A DNA stretch of 64,000 nucleotides from Amphirosellinia nigrospora (lineage: Eukaryota; Ascomycota; Sordariomycetes; Xylariales; Xylariaceae): contig SCHM01000003.1 in NCBI GenBank assembly GCA_004123355.1, positions 3,181,058-3,245,057 on the forward strand. The letters are read 5' to 3'. The notes under the pieces were generated by a model. It did no database searches. It was not told the origin of the DNA and saw nothing but the letters and a program-made list of their open reading frames with translations. How positions within the stretch are numbered: position 1 is the first letter of the stretch; each line of letters begins with the position of its first letter. Shown here piece after piece: positions 48,205-59,264 of the stretch. Made by a program: the position numbers and the translations under genes.

Positions 48205-49050
48205 AGACGGGCTGGGTGATGAGAGTTGGCAGCAGCCGTTATAGACACCAGAAAACAAGCATGCAAGTAAGCCTGGTGTTTCTGGCCGGCATGAGTAACA
48301 TTCTAGGTATGAAGTTTTAATAAAGCCAAAGTTTCATTCTTTTTCTACCTAAGGTGATGTGGTAAATCTGCTGTAAAGTTGAGACATCCGAAGTCATTCG
48401 ATACCTTTGGTAGGTATTTAGTGGGTTAGGTAATGGATGGTGCTTAGCATTCTTCCGCCACTGCGGGGAAACCCTCTTGCATATTGCTTTATCTCTTACG
48501 TACTCTAACAACGACGTCGATAATTACACTAACTGGGAGCAATAACATCTTATCTCTCTGCTTGTTACCTATCCACATTTTGACATGATAGCCTCCATTC
48601 TACCGCCTAAATCTGAACACAGTAGGTATTACCGATTACACAATGGGGCTGCACATCACATAGGTAGCCTTTTTCTTGGCGAGAGGCCATTGCGACAACG
48701 GGCGAAGTGCTCATACAATGTTATAATTGTGGCCCAAGCTTAAGCGTAATACTGAGATATCCCCTCCCCACGGATGCTTGGAAACTAATCCGCTTGGTAT
48801 AGTATAGTAATAGTTGGTACAAAACTTGGAGTGTAAAGGTTGTGTGGTACTGTTCCAAGGCCGAGAACGGGGTTTATAAGCCGCTTAAAGAAGTAGATCC
48901 CCCCATTTATCATGGCCCTCACGTGCTTCAGAATAGTCTTGCTCATCACCGCCTGCGCAACATCGCCCCTCTGACCGTATAGTATCGCTGATAATCGAGG
49001 AAACTAGAAAGTAAACATATTGCAGACACGGAACACCACTATCTGCGGCT
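48205..49050. other. Intergenic region upstream of the DUF3445 gene
   Basis: About 850 bases with AGGTAGGTA motifs near 48410 and 48660. Presumed 3' UTR of the secreted-protein gene and promoter of the next. No gene seen. Confidence 0.4.
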
Positions 49051-50388
49051 ATGGGCAAGGTAGTTGTACCGGAGTCTAGCCGTGCTCAAGATATATATAA
49101 TGGAGCTAAGGCAGCCGGACATCACTGCACGTCTTTCATAAAGATGTCCTGGGAACGTTTCTCATCGACCGGACATATTGACCAGCTTGCTCCTCTATTA
49201 CTCTTCGTGCTTGTAGTGTTGGGAAGCGCTGTAACTTTCATTGTTCGCAGGCGGAAGCAGAACGGCTACTCCAAGCGACCATCAACCCCTACAGCTCCGC
49301 GGCTTGAGAAAGGACAACCTCGAGAATTTGGAAAATGGTCGCCTTCGGACTTTTGTATGCCTACACCCGAGCCATACCCGGACTGGTCGCTCCAAGATAC
49401 AAAACCGCTCCCATATCGGCCGTTTCGCTATGGACCCAAATACAATGTGACGATGGGCCTTCGAACTTTGAAGCATGAAGATTGGATCGAGCTCGACAAC
49501 CATTTCCCGCGCTTTCACGCCGATAAAAAGAGGAGGATCGCCGAGCGTGGTTCCAAGCTATGTCATACTGCTCCCGAGGCATACCCAGCAGCAATTGAGC
49601 TTTTGGAAGACCTCACGGAGTACCTACCGGCACGGTACCCTTCATTGTACAAGCGCACATCCATTGGACTGGATAACTTATGGTCTGGCGAGAGCTTTGA
49701 CATCGTTACTCGTCCACTCCCTGAGGATCCTATGCAGATGTGCGCGCGTCTCATACAAGACGACCTCGCCATCATGATCGAAAAGCCCGATGGGCAGTAC
49801 TATCTCCTGGCGGGCTGTATCGTGCTTCCTGGATTCTGGCGTCTCAGTGACAAGCTTGGCATGCCGCTGTCTGAGATCCACACGTCCGGCAACGTACCCC
49901 AATACAAGGAGAAGTTAGAAAAAGGCATGATGAACTTGTTTCGGCGTCTCAAGCCGGAGGAAATCGTGGGACGCCACAACTACTTTTTCCAGGTGGATGA
50001 CGACCTCGGTTGGTCGTGGAGCGTGGGACCCGAAGACTCGGATGCCAATGGACACGTGGGTTGGGACACGGCCGAGAAGGGTAGAGCCATTGACCATCAC
50101 AACTTCCGATCCGAGAGACAGACGCTCCGGCGGTTACCGAAAAGTGGCGGGATCGTGTTCACCATCCGAACGTATTTTCACAAGGTCAGAGAAGTGGCGG
50201 AGGAAGACTATGTACCTGGTAGACTAGCTAGTGCGGTTAGAAGCTGGGGTGATGACGTGAGTCGATACAAGGGCAAGGAGCGGTACGGCGACATTTTGCT
50301 GGACTTTCTCGACAAGAAACACGAGGAGCAGATTTCAAATGGGTTGGATCTAAGTCGTGAGGATGAAGTTAGAGCTTACCCATATTAA
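49051..50388 (+). CDS. Membrane-anchored DUF3445 / heme-dependent oxidative N-demethylase-like protein
   Basis: An uninterrupted 445-residue frame. Residues about 47-67 are a transmembrane anchor (LAPLLLFVLVVLGSAVTFIV followed by RRRK), placing the catalytic domain in the cytosol or ER-facing side. The rest matches fungal DUF3445 proteins, related to the heme-dependent oxidative N-demethylase alpha subunit: WSPSDFCMPTPEPYPDWSL, YRPFRYGPKYNVTMGLR, WIELDNHFPRFHADKKRR, EDPMQMCARLIQDDLAIMIE, YYLLAGCIVLPGFWRLSDKL, GMPLSEIHTSGNVPQY, RHNYFFQVDDDLGWSWS, HHNFRSERQTLRRLPKSGGI, VFTIRTYFHKV and PGRLASAVRSWGDDVSRYKG. The conserved HT in SEIHTSG and the RSERQTLRRLP block are typical. The physiological substrate in fungi is not known to me. 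There are no introns. Confidence 0.88.
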   Translation: MGKVVVPESSRAQDIYNGAKAAGHHCTSFIKMSWERFSSTGHIDQLAPLLLFVLVVLGSAVTFIVRRRKQNGYSKRPSTPTAPRLEKGQPREFGKWSPSDFCMPTPEPYPDWSLQDTKPLPYRPFRYGPKYNVTMGLRTLKHEDWIELDNHFPRFHADKKRRIAERGSKLCHTAPEAYPAAIELLEDLTEYLPARYPSLYKRTSIGLDNLWSGESFDIVTRPLPEDPMQMCARLIQDDLAIMIEKPDGQYYLLAGCIVLPGFWRLSDKLGMPLSEIHTSGNVPQYKEKLEKGMMNLFRRLKPEEIVGRHNYFFQVDDDLGWSWSVGPEDSDANGHVGWDTAEKGRAIDHHNFRSERQTLRRLPKSGGIVFTIRTYFHKVREVAEEDYVPGRLASAVRSWGDDVSRYKGKERYGDILLDFLDKKHEEQISNGLDLSREDEVRAYPY

Positions 50389-50708
50389 GCCTGCCTTAAG
50401 CTGGAGGTAGGTACCTAACCCATCTCCGAAGATGAACCTACGAGTAATTATGTATTTAAAAAGGATTTTATAAATGCATTTAATTACATAAGCATATGGG
50501 TATAAAAGATATAACTTTCTAATAATGCATATATCAGAGGTTTTGCAGCTTTAGAGAATGGACAGCTCGCCGCAATGATGGATCCAGGCCGAGCTCTTGC
50601 AGGTGTCTAGCAGGCACCCGAATTCATAGCTTCATTATCGCAAACGTGAGCGCATTTGCATCTGCACTTGTATCTGTGCACGCACGACAACCACGACGCC
50701 CGTTCCAA
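50389..50708. promoter_or_regulatory. Short intergenic region upstream of TVP23
   Basis: 320 bases containing an AGGTAGGTACCTAACC motif at about 50404-50420 and an A+T-rich block, presumed 3' end of the preceding gene and promoter of TVP23. Confidence 0.4.
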
Positions 50709-51513
50709 ATGGAACAAACACAATCACAACCACCGGCGGCCGGCTCTCTGAGCTGGCGCCTTAGCTCCCACCCGATAACACTACTTACCTTCCTCGCCTT
50801 CCGCGTCTGTAAGAGCGTGCCCCATCGCCCCAGAGCAGCCGAACCGACAAAGCTGACCAGGTCTGAAATGTAGCTTCCCTCCTCGTGTACCTCTTCGGCG
50901 TGCTCTTCACGAACAACATGGTGCTCATCTTCATCATCACCATCCTGCTCCTGGCGGCCGACTTCTACTACCTGAAGAACATCGCGGGCCGGCGGCTCGT
51001 GGGGCTGCGGTGGTGGAACGAGGTCGACGCCGGGACGGGCGACAGCCAGTGGGTGTTCGAGAGCAGCGAGCCCGGCACCAAGACCATCAACGCCACCGAC
51101 AACCGCTTCTTCTGGCTTGCCCTGTACTCGCAGCCCGTGCTGTGGGTGGCTCTCGCCATCCTGGCCATTGTCCGGCTCAAGTTCATCTGGCTGCCGCTTG
51201 TGGGTGAGTGCTCTCCTGTCTCTTTAGTCCGGGTACTGGTTGTTGCGCCTGTCGGCTCCTCTCCGTCGACGCTGGGGCGACGAGGAGGTTATGCGAGTCG
51301 GGTCTACACTATGTTGGGGACGGCCTGCTGACATCTTATTCTCCAACTATAGCCATCGCTCTCGCCCTCACCATCACGAACACCCTTGCCTTCTCTCGCT
51401 GTGACAAGTTCAGCCAGGCGTCGAACATCGCAGGCAACGCGTTTTACTCTGGTAATATCGCCAGTAGTATCGCGAGTAACATGGTCGGGCGTCTGTTTAC
51501 CTTTGGTCGTTAG
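50709..51513 (+). CDS. TVP23: Golgi membrane protein TVP23
   Basis: Tvp23 (DUF846 family) is a four-helix membrane protein of late Golgi compartments, involved in vesicle traffic. Three exons (50709-50808, 50874-51203, 51353-51513) encode 196 residues with the frame intact. Seen: an N-terminal [20 protein letters not shown], the helix pair [40 protein letters not shown], the hallmark [43 protein letters not shown], and the C-terminal [16 protein letters not shown]. Length and order match the family throughout. GT...AG introns of 65 and 149 nt. The last residues are [12 protein letters not shown]-like; helices 1-4 are all present. Confidence 0.93.
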
Positions 51514-52093
51514 TTCTCAATGGCCAAACTTGTTATCGCTGTGTGAGTTAAGTTTGGGGTCAGAGCATGAAAAATGAGTCGAGGACTTTGGCAGAATCAT
51601 CCTATTGATTTACGAGGATGGTACGGGTCCGCCATGCAATCAGATTTACGTAGGGTAAAAGAGTAACTACTACTGCTATATTACTTGTAACATTATGAAT
51701 TATTGAACCCCTTACGTTTCTAGGCTATAATTCTAATAGCATCTCTTGCTCATGTTATTTCATCAACTACAAAACTGTTTACATGTTGAGGCTATGAAAC
51801 GAACCCTTTTGATGGGGTAGTTTTATGCTATGGCACGCGAGATTATTCCGTTAGATCCAAAAAGTCTTTTAATCGGGATGGATGCCCCTAAAACTAAGAT
51901 CTAACTGAGGAGACCTATCGAGTTCACGGAGTGCATACACTCCGTCAAGGATTCCACCGAGTTGTTTTGGATCCAGATGGACGGATTGCAAGCAGACCGA
52001 CCATGAAAACAAAGCTTGGATCCTTCGCATACCGCCATCCACTAAATTAAATATATAAGAAACACTCGACACCTGCCATACCTCGATCCTGCA
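51514..52093. other. Intergenic region
   Basis: 580 bases, A+T-rich. A TATATAA element near 52050 lies about 40 bases before the ATG of the small ORF at 52094. Confidence 0.4.
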
Positions 52094-52246
52094 ATGGCGT
52101 CTCTCCCCATAAAGACCCAGCAACCCATAAACGAATGCTCAAAGGGAGGGCATCGCTGCACCACGTGTTACCCTGATGGATATACCTATAACGCCTCTGA
52201 AAAAAAAGGAGATTACTACGTTAAAATCTCCATCCCCTCGAGGTAG
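52094..52246 (+). CDS. Possible 50-residue cysteine-containing microprotein
   Basis: An uninterrupted 50-codon frame with a TATATAA element about 40 bases upstream of its ATG. It reads MASLPIKTQQPINECSKG, then GHRCTTCYPDGYTYN, and ends DYYVKISIPSR. Three cysteines (15, 22, 25) in a C-x6-C-x2-C spacing with a His at 20 could bind a metal or form a small disulfide knot. No signal peptide. It could instead be one exon of a longer gene. No family recognised. The minus-strand frame over it (51869-52123) lacks features. Confidence 0.35.
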   Translation: MASLPIKTQQPINECSKGGHRCTTCYPDGYTYNASEKKGDYYVKISIPSR

Positions 52247-52317
52247 CCGTCGCACCACAAGATTTCTTCGGCCGAAATGACTTAGATTTTTATTGCACTT
52301 CTCTCCCGCCATCGTTC

Positions 52318-53667
52318 TTACGAGGTTCCTCTTCGGCCTGCGGTTTCTATCGCCGCGTCGAGCTGCCTCTCCTCTTCCTCTAACCGCCTAATTTCGTCTT
52401 CTGTCATGCCCTCTTCAACCAAGTGAGCGTACCGCGATGCGATGAAAGGCGTCGGCGTCGGCGCGCCTCCCGTTTGGCTTGTAGCGCCGACATCCGCAGG
52501 AGCAGCCGTGGCGGTACCAGTAGTCGTCACAGGATGATCGGGCGTCGGCGATGTGGTTGAGCGGTCCGAGTACGGCGCGTAATGGTCTGCGCTAGATCGT
52601 TCCTCGTCGCCACGGCCGCCGTAGGCAGACCGGGGCGAAGTCGACTCTAGAACCACCGGTATCTCCTTATCCTGCATCATGGCGTGTCCGCCTACATCTG
52701 AACTGTAACTCCCCATTGCGTGGTGCGTAGCGGCTCTTCTACGACGACGGAAGCAGAATAGCCATAGGACGGTGCCAGCAACCAGAAGCCCGCCGACAGT
52801 GACACCTACGGCGACTCCGATGATACCATTCTTGTGCAGTCCGTTTGACGACCGTGATGGCTCTGACGAAGGTGACTGGGATGGGGCCCCGCTGGTAGCG
52901 GCGGGTTGACTTGTCGTTCCTGAACTAGGAGACGCTGATGCGTTCGGGTTCGGCGAAGGGGCCTGGCTCGTCGGCGAGGGGGTTTCTTGCCTTGCTGGAG
53001 CTCCAATAAAATTACTATCCCTCGCACTATTTAGATTCTGCGTGGCCACGGCCAACCCAGCATCGTAGACTGCAAATAGTTGAGTAGTACTGATGCCTGA
53101 GCTGGATAACTTCGTCCATTCGAACTCCAGATAAAGCGGTTTATCGATTGAACCAAAAATACTACTGTCGGCCTTCGACCAATCAATAATAACCTTATTG
53201 CCGGGCCCGGCTTAAGTAAATTTGTTAGCTTGTTTGCCCAGTTTCACCGTACCAAACAAGATCTTACCCGTCAAGAAGCTGTCGTCACTAGGCCCTCTCT
53301 CATCCGAGTTCAGCATACCCTCTCCATCTGTACTAGAGGCTGGTTGGGATGAAGGAAATGTTGTCTGTCTGATGACCTTGTCGTCATTGCCAGTATCTGA
53401 CCCCGTACTGTTGAATATCTTCAAGCTAACTGTATTTATTTCTGTTCCATTGGTCTCAAACACGAATGTTAAAGGGTCCTCTCGCGAAATCACGGGCGTG
53501 GTTGATAGATCTGGATAGGTACTTGTGACTTTAATTATCGAGTTCTGTGTTGGTACCGCGGGTGTTATGCCCGTGCTTTGGCGCAGAGCGAGCCTTTCAG
53601 TCGTACCAGCCGCTGAGATACCTATCGAGCAAGCCAAAAGCCCGGATACGGCGACATTGAGACGCAT
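52318..53667 (-). CDS. Single-pass Ser/Thr-rich surface membrane protein (sensor-like architecture)
   Basis: From the ATG at 53667 a signal peptide (MRLNVAVSGLLACSIGISAA) leads into an extracellular beta-rich domain (SREDPLTFVFETNGTEINTV, VIIDWSKADSSIFGSIDKPL, YLEFEWTKLSSSGISTTQLF). A Ser/Thr/Pro/Ala mucin-like stalk follows, then one transmembrane helix (GIIGVAVGVTVGGLLVAGTV, LWLFCF), a basic RRRRR stop-transfer and a cytosolic tail with EEGMTEDEIRRLEEEERQLD. An apparent in-frame stop at 53212-53214 disappears if a 57-nt intron (53211-53267, GTAAGA donor, GCTAAC branch site, TTAAG acceptor) is removed, joining SFLT to AGPGNK. The layout recalls Mid2/Wsc-type wall sensors, but no Wsc Cys motif is present, so the family remains open. 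The gene is otherwise uninterrupted. Confidence 0.7.
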
Positions 53668-55654
53668 TGTCGTGATGTGCAGTTCTAACCGGTATGCCCC
53701 TTCGGTCAAGCTGCTCTTATAACCCACTTCGCACCAAGTTCTCTCAGCACATTCCCACCCTCTGAGGTTGCTATTGTGAAAACCCCCTCGCTTGCGACAG
53801 CTTACACTACACCGTTGGTTGTCCTGATCGGTGATGTCTCAGACTCATAGGAGAGGGGCGCTGGATCTGGAAGAAAAAGAATCGAGTCGGCGAAAAGAGT
53901 CATGAAAAGACTAGGAAGATGACAAGACGGAACAGGGTCCAGGGTAAGGTAAGTGTTCAAATTCCGCATATTCAGCGAACGCAGTGGTGAGTCGCCGGCT
54001 CTGGGCTCTAGCTGAATCCAATGTGACCAAAAGAAGGGGCCAGCCATGGACGGATGGACCCAGGTAAGACGGTAAGACGGGCTGTGCTGTGTGCTTCCCA
54101 TTAGCTAAGTGGAGAAATGATGAGCGTTGTCAGCTACTACACTACACTACTGCTGGCTCTTAACACCCTAGCAGTAACCCTAGTACAAGTAATGAATGAT
54201 GCTAGCCTGCTCGATGCCAATATTCAATATTACAAACAATCTGGCCCCTAGACACTTACGCTACAGTAGACGTACCGTACTCCAAGGTTGAAGATCCAGG
54301 TCGCGTATTGTGTTCGACCAGGATAGATCAGATCAGATCAGACGTTCGTTTCGTGAGTTGATCCTCCTCAACCCTCAACACGGCTAGGTCGCTCCTGGTA
54401 ATCCACCTTCATGCGAGCATACGACTGACGGCTACCGACACAGCTCAGAATAAGGGATACTTGGGGTGACTGGGGTGACTGGACCTTCAACCCCCACCAT
54501 CATTGCAGCGGGCTGAGGCACGTTTCGCCTGAAGCCAATAAAAGAATGGGGCCAGCGACATGGGTTCGGATGCCAAATATAGTTTAGAGATCTAGGCCGA
54601 CGCCGGAACTTGCTGGGAGCCACAAAACTTCTCAGCCCTGCTGCATTACATTTATGACCATTTGGTGTGACCGCACCAGAGCAGAGACGAACGGGGCTGC
54701 TACAAATATATGAAGACCAGACACCCTGTATAGATAGAGAATACTGTCGAGGCTACAATGTCCAGAGAGACTTCGGTTGCATCACGTCTCTATGAGTTCC
54801 ATGGTAGAAGAAATTGGGGGCGAATGCACCGGTGGCAGTGTGTCACATGGATTCAATGTACTGTGTAAGACGGAACCTGTGGAATGTGCCCGTGGCGGAT
54901 GCAGGATTGTGCATTGGGTATACGTATTCGTTGGCGCTGGCGTATACTAGTACCTAAAAGGTATCTAGCCTGTCGTTCTTGTGAGCTGCAGCTGGACCAG
55001 TGTATACTTGTACTGATAAATGCATTTGCTGTTGTTTGGTTATGAGGTGTGCAAATCGTGAAGCGCTGTCGTCCACACATCTCCTAAAGAGTGTCGATGG
55101 TCCTCTCATACATTGTACTTATTTGCTACATTAATACCTTCAACAAAGCCCTGGAGCTAGATAGTCCCTACTCCATAAGTAAAAGCCCCTGGGAACTAGC
55201 ATATGAGCATGTTTCTCACCATTTAACCAAGACCTCTGACATTAAGAGAGGGAGAGACCCAAAAACAACATCGATACCCTTCGGGGTTCTGCGCTTCCTT
55301 GATGCTCTTGTTAACGCAAAATGCCATCGTAATCGTGTGATTGCTACCAACCCGCTCTATTAGATTCATCTTAGTACAATTCCGCCGCAAAGGCCGGCTC
55401 CTCCTAGCCCGAATGATTAAAAATACACGGCAAATTGCCAGTGTTACGGCGGTTGAATCAAATACATTAGTATCCTTACTGGATCAACTCATTACCTGGT
55501 GCACCTATTCGTAGCATTATTTGAACGAACGCAAGCAACTAACAACGCGGGGGCGTGTCTCGTCTACTTCATGAACAGTTGATGAATATCTCATGTGCTC
55601 TAATGCGCCTGGAGAAACAACCGAACAACATTAGTACAGGGCTGAGGAGCTTTG
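53668..55654. other. 2 kb intergenic region
   Basis: The first ~500 bases are the promoter of the surface-protein gene. Short tandem repeats occur: GTAAGACG twice at about 54064, AGATC four times at about 54325 and GGGGTGACT twice at about 54465. No gene is supported. Confidence 0.4.
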
Positions 55655-58600
55655 CTATGCAAATGTCATTGAGATATCCTTTTCCTTGCCGAAGTCGTCA
55701 TCCTCATCTGCCCACGGGTCATGAAGTGTTAGATTGGGCGTTGTGTGGGCTGTTTTCATCTCCGGGCGTGTAGAACCAGGCGTATTGGCATGGTCATTCA
55801 CAGGAGAAGATGGTGGTTCCGGGTCGCTGAATCCCGGGTCAAATGTCATCCGAATATCGTCTTGCTCATGTTGAAATGAATGCCCATCAAGCTCGCCTGA
55901 CCGTAGTGTTGGCGTTCCATCCACACTTTTCGTTTCACGCAATATGTCCCGCCGGGTCGGCTGCGTAGATGGTGAGAGATCGAGCTTCATCGGCGGCAAT
56001 GTGGATGCCAACTCCTTGACTTGTAGCTCTTCGTCACGTGCGAGCTCGGCACGCATGGCATCGACATCAAATAGCACGCCATTGTTACTACCACCCTTAT
56101 CACCAGTTCGAGACTCATCTGCACGTTTGCTGTCTTGGTAGATCTCCCAGTCCTGCCGTTCGGCCTTTTTCTTCCGACCAAATATACCCCATCCACTTTT
56201 CCTTTCTTTGATTGCCCTTCCTTCTCTAATTCCTTGCGTGCTTCTTCAATCTCGTTGATGAGTTCAATCTGTCGTTCTCGGTGGCGGTCCGGATCGGGGT
56301 CCTCTATCTCGCCAAATTCATCACTTTCAACCACCCACCCGCATTCTCGGAGAAGACGAGGCATAGCCGTTCGATATTCCATATGGCCATTGACAACTTG
56401 GTGCAATCAAAATTGTCTACTTCTGGCACCTCGTCCACATTCGCCAGACCAGCCACTCGCCGAATACCACCATTTGTCAATCGAAAAAGGTAACCTAAGA
56501 TCCAGTCATTCCGGTTGTATCCATTGACGAATCGGCCGGCGACAACAACCCTGGCCTTAAGAAACTCTTCTTTCTTTACGACAATAGGTGCACCGAAGAG
56601 AAAGACATTCTGTACAAGTCCATGTGCACCTTTCCGTGCGAGCTCAAGGAGGCAGGAGAAGATGACGCGCGAGCCAAGGGAGTACCCACAAGAGTGATGG
56701 GACGGGTGCCTAGGTTTCTATCTATCAAAGAATCTGCGAGAATGAGACCAGCAGCCCATGCCCGATCCAGTGAAACCGCCCAGGGATTGTCAATCAAGTA
56801 CGCCAGCTTCGACAGAACCACTGGTAGTTGGAGGGCTGCCATCAGACTGATCAGGATCGTGCTGCCTAGCACTTGCTGGAGACCTTGGGTGAGAGCCTAA
56901 TATTATGAGCCAAGGTTTGCTTTGATTTATCAAGTGGATTACTCACTTCCGTTGCCAGTTAATAGTATCACCCATACTGGTCAATAGTTCCGGCTCCCAC
57001 AATATGGAATATAAATCACCCATTATCGGATCGACTGTGCTAAATGGTAAACGGACGTCATCAACTTTGCTTGTCAACCATCCAGAAATCGTCAGGATTA
57101 GATTGACCCGCTTGTTGTTGTTCAGCGGCCGATACTCAAACGTTTTTACGGCACCTGTCCTACGACCGGCCGCCTTGCCGCCCATGAAACTACCAGAAGC
57201 AGCAGCACCAGATGTGATGATAGCTGCGCCGCCAGCTCCTGCTAAGAAAGAGCTTGTCCCTCCCACACCAATTGTCGTGAACCCGGCTGCCAGACCAGCC
57301 CCGATGAGGGGCGCTAATAGTCCAGCGGAAAGCCCGATCACTAGACCACCTCCCACAGTTGCCAACCCCATCATTACATAGCGTTTTTTGAGGGCGAGTT
57401 TTCTTCGATTTTCGAGGTGTTCTTCCTCATTCCAATTCTCTTGCTCAGCCTGTTGTTGCATTTCCAAGGCATCTGTTACACGTTTCTCGAACCTGCAAAT
57501 ATCTATCCAAGGGACTTCCAAATCCTTGCCCACCCGTTCTAGAAGCACCCTCGATCGCGCGTCGTATATCCCATCAGCTATTAGGACGAGGAAGAGGTCA
57601 CAAAGTACAGTCCATCGTAGATCTATATCAATATTCTCGGTACTGGGCAGTTGTGATGGCGTCTTAACTTCTGGCATCTTCTCACCTTCATGGCTTTCAT
57701 AAGGCGGCGGCGGCTCTACTGACGCCTCTTGACTACCATCGCTAGAGATGGATAGCCGCGGGCTATCTTTGCGTGATATGTTGGGTGTTGAAGCTGGGGT
57801 GGTTTCTGCCATGGGGTTCTTCACCCTCGCGTTTTGCATAAGCGTCGGTGTAAGGTCGAAGGGCTGGACGCCATGGTCGGACAGCTGTTCTATCATGATT
57901 TGCTCTGCGGAGCTGATATCCATGTGCGCATATAGTCGGATCATAATCTTTTGTGACCACATCTTCAGGGTTTCAATAGCCAACTGTACATCCTTCTTCG
58001 CCTGCTTCAGACGTTCGATGCGTTGCATATCTTTTACCATACCGGCCATTTCTAAGCGAGCAATACCGACATAGGCTATTCTCTGCCCTTCAGTCAATAG
58101 GTCCTTAGTCGCCTGTAGTTGGGAGACAGCGTCACGCTGTTCCTCATCCATTTCCGTCATACTCGTGGACTTGACATTATTGAAAAGGTATCGTGTATTG
58201 TCATCCATACTTGTCTCGGACTCTGCGTCTTCATCATCTATGACCCGGGTATACCCTTTGCCCGCGCCTCCAAGTCCGGCATATCCGTACGCATCGTCTT
58301 CGTCCGGATCGTGTTCCTTTGCAATAAGCCTGTTATCGTCGTCATATATATCGTAAGGTGCATAAGCCGGCATAGTTTGCCATTCGGCATCACCATCATC
58401 ATCGCCTTCTTTCTCTTTGGCAGCTGTAAGCTGTTGATGGGAGAACTCGGATACTTCGAGATTGTGGCTTGTTGCGCCAGCATCCCGACTATCGTTTATG
58501 TGAGGAGCCTTTTCTGCCTCGGCCGCTTGCTTCCTTGCTTGTATTTCCTTAATCGACGGACCCGATATAGCTTGGACTTCCTTGCCCACAGTACTCCTGC

Positions 58601-59264
58601 GTTTAGCAGTATTTGAAGATGAAGGTTTAGCGGTATTGGAAGATGGAGGCTTAGCGGTATTTGAGGATGGAGGTTTAGCGGTATTTAAGGATGGAGGTCC
58701 CAGGATGACCCAGTTGCCGCCACGGGCACTATCCGGTTCATTTTGCTTCAAAGTGGACGGAGGAAGAGTCTGGGGCGAGCTGACTTCTGAAACTTGGTCC
58801 TTCATTTCGGCCACAGACCGGAGCCTTTCTTTCGAGGTAGAAGGGGCGTCATGGAGATCTTGCTTGGAGCAGTCTGGTGTACTCGGCTCGCTCGTCTTAG
58901 TAGTGGTGGCACTCGTTGAGGACTCGGCTACCGGATTGCTATTTTCTCTGTTCTTCGGCGTGTTCGGGTGTTTTGTAGGCAAAGATGCATTGCTTGTTGC
59001 ATCTTGTGTTTTAGAGGGAGCATCGCTCTCGGGGGCCTGGTCCGTAGCTCCCGCAGGCTCTGGCTTGCCCTTGTCGTCATCGTCGACGGGGCTTACGTGT
59101 TTCCGTATCGGCAAGCCAAAATCGTCAACTTGAGGGACGTCGGCGGCTGCCATGGATGCTTCTGTATTCTGCGCATGTGGGTGGCGGGAGATGGCAGTGT
59201 TGTCGGACTCAGGCAGAGGCGCTTGAGCTTGAACGTTGGAGATGGAGTTGTCGGCCTGTGACAT
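55655..59264 (-). CDS. DUF726 alpha/beta-hydrolase-like membrane protein (TMCO4/YFL034W family)
   Basis: This is a long protein of roughly 1,200 residues from the ATG at 59264 (MSQADNSISNVQAQAPLPES). The N-terminal half is disordered, acidic and Ser-rich. The DUF726 part follows: WTVLCDLFLVLIADGIYDAR, SRVLLERVGKDLEVPWIDIC, KKRYVMMGLATVGGGLVIGL and SAGLLAPLIGAGLAAGFTTI (hydrophobic hairpin), then ILTISGWLTSKVDDVRLPF. After an intron near 56890-56945: TILISLMAALQLPVVLSKLA, NPWAVSLDRAWAAGLILADS, and the nucleophile-elbow-like G-Y-S-L-G, reached only if one T is restored near 56690, then SRVIFSCLLELARKGAHGLV, FLFGAPIVVKKEEF and the VAGRFVNGYNRNDWILGYLF block. The C-terminal tail is acidic, ending DISMTFA. 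A second deletion lies near 56185. The yeast relative is linked to membrane traffic; the enzymatic activity is unproven. Confidence 0.9.
58602..58697 (-). repeat. Four 24-bp coding repeats in the DUF726 gene
   Basis: Four tandem copies (58602-58625, 58626-58649, 58650-58673, 58674-58697) encode the octapeptide N-T-A-K-P-P-S-S with minor changes, within the disordered N-terminal region. A candidate length polymorphism. Confidence 0.8.

Noticed and set aside
12812-48300. Secondary-metabolite gene cluster
   Set aside because: No polyketide synthase, peptide synthetase, terpene synthase, P450 or cluster transporter is present.
58119-59133. Long plus-strand frames over the DUF726 gene
   Set aside because: Antisense shadows of a long conserved coding frame, without motifs or splice signals.
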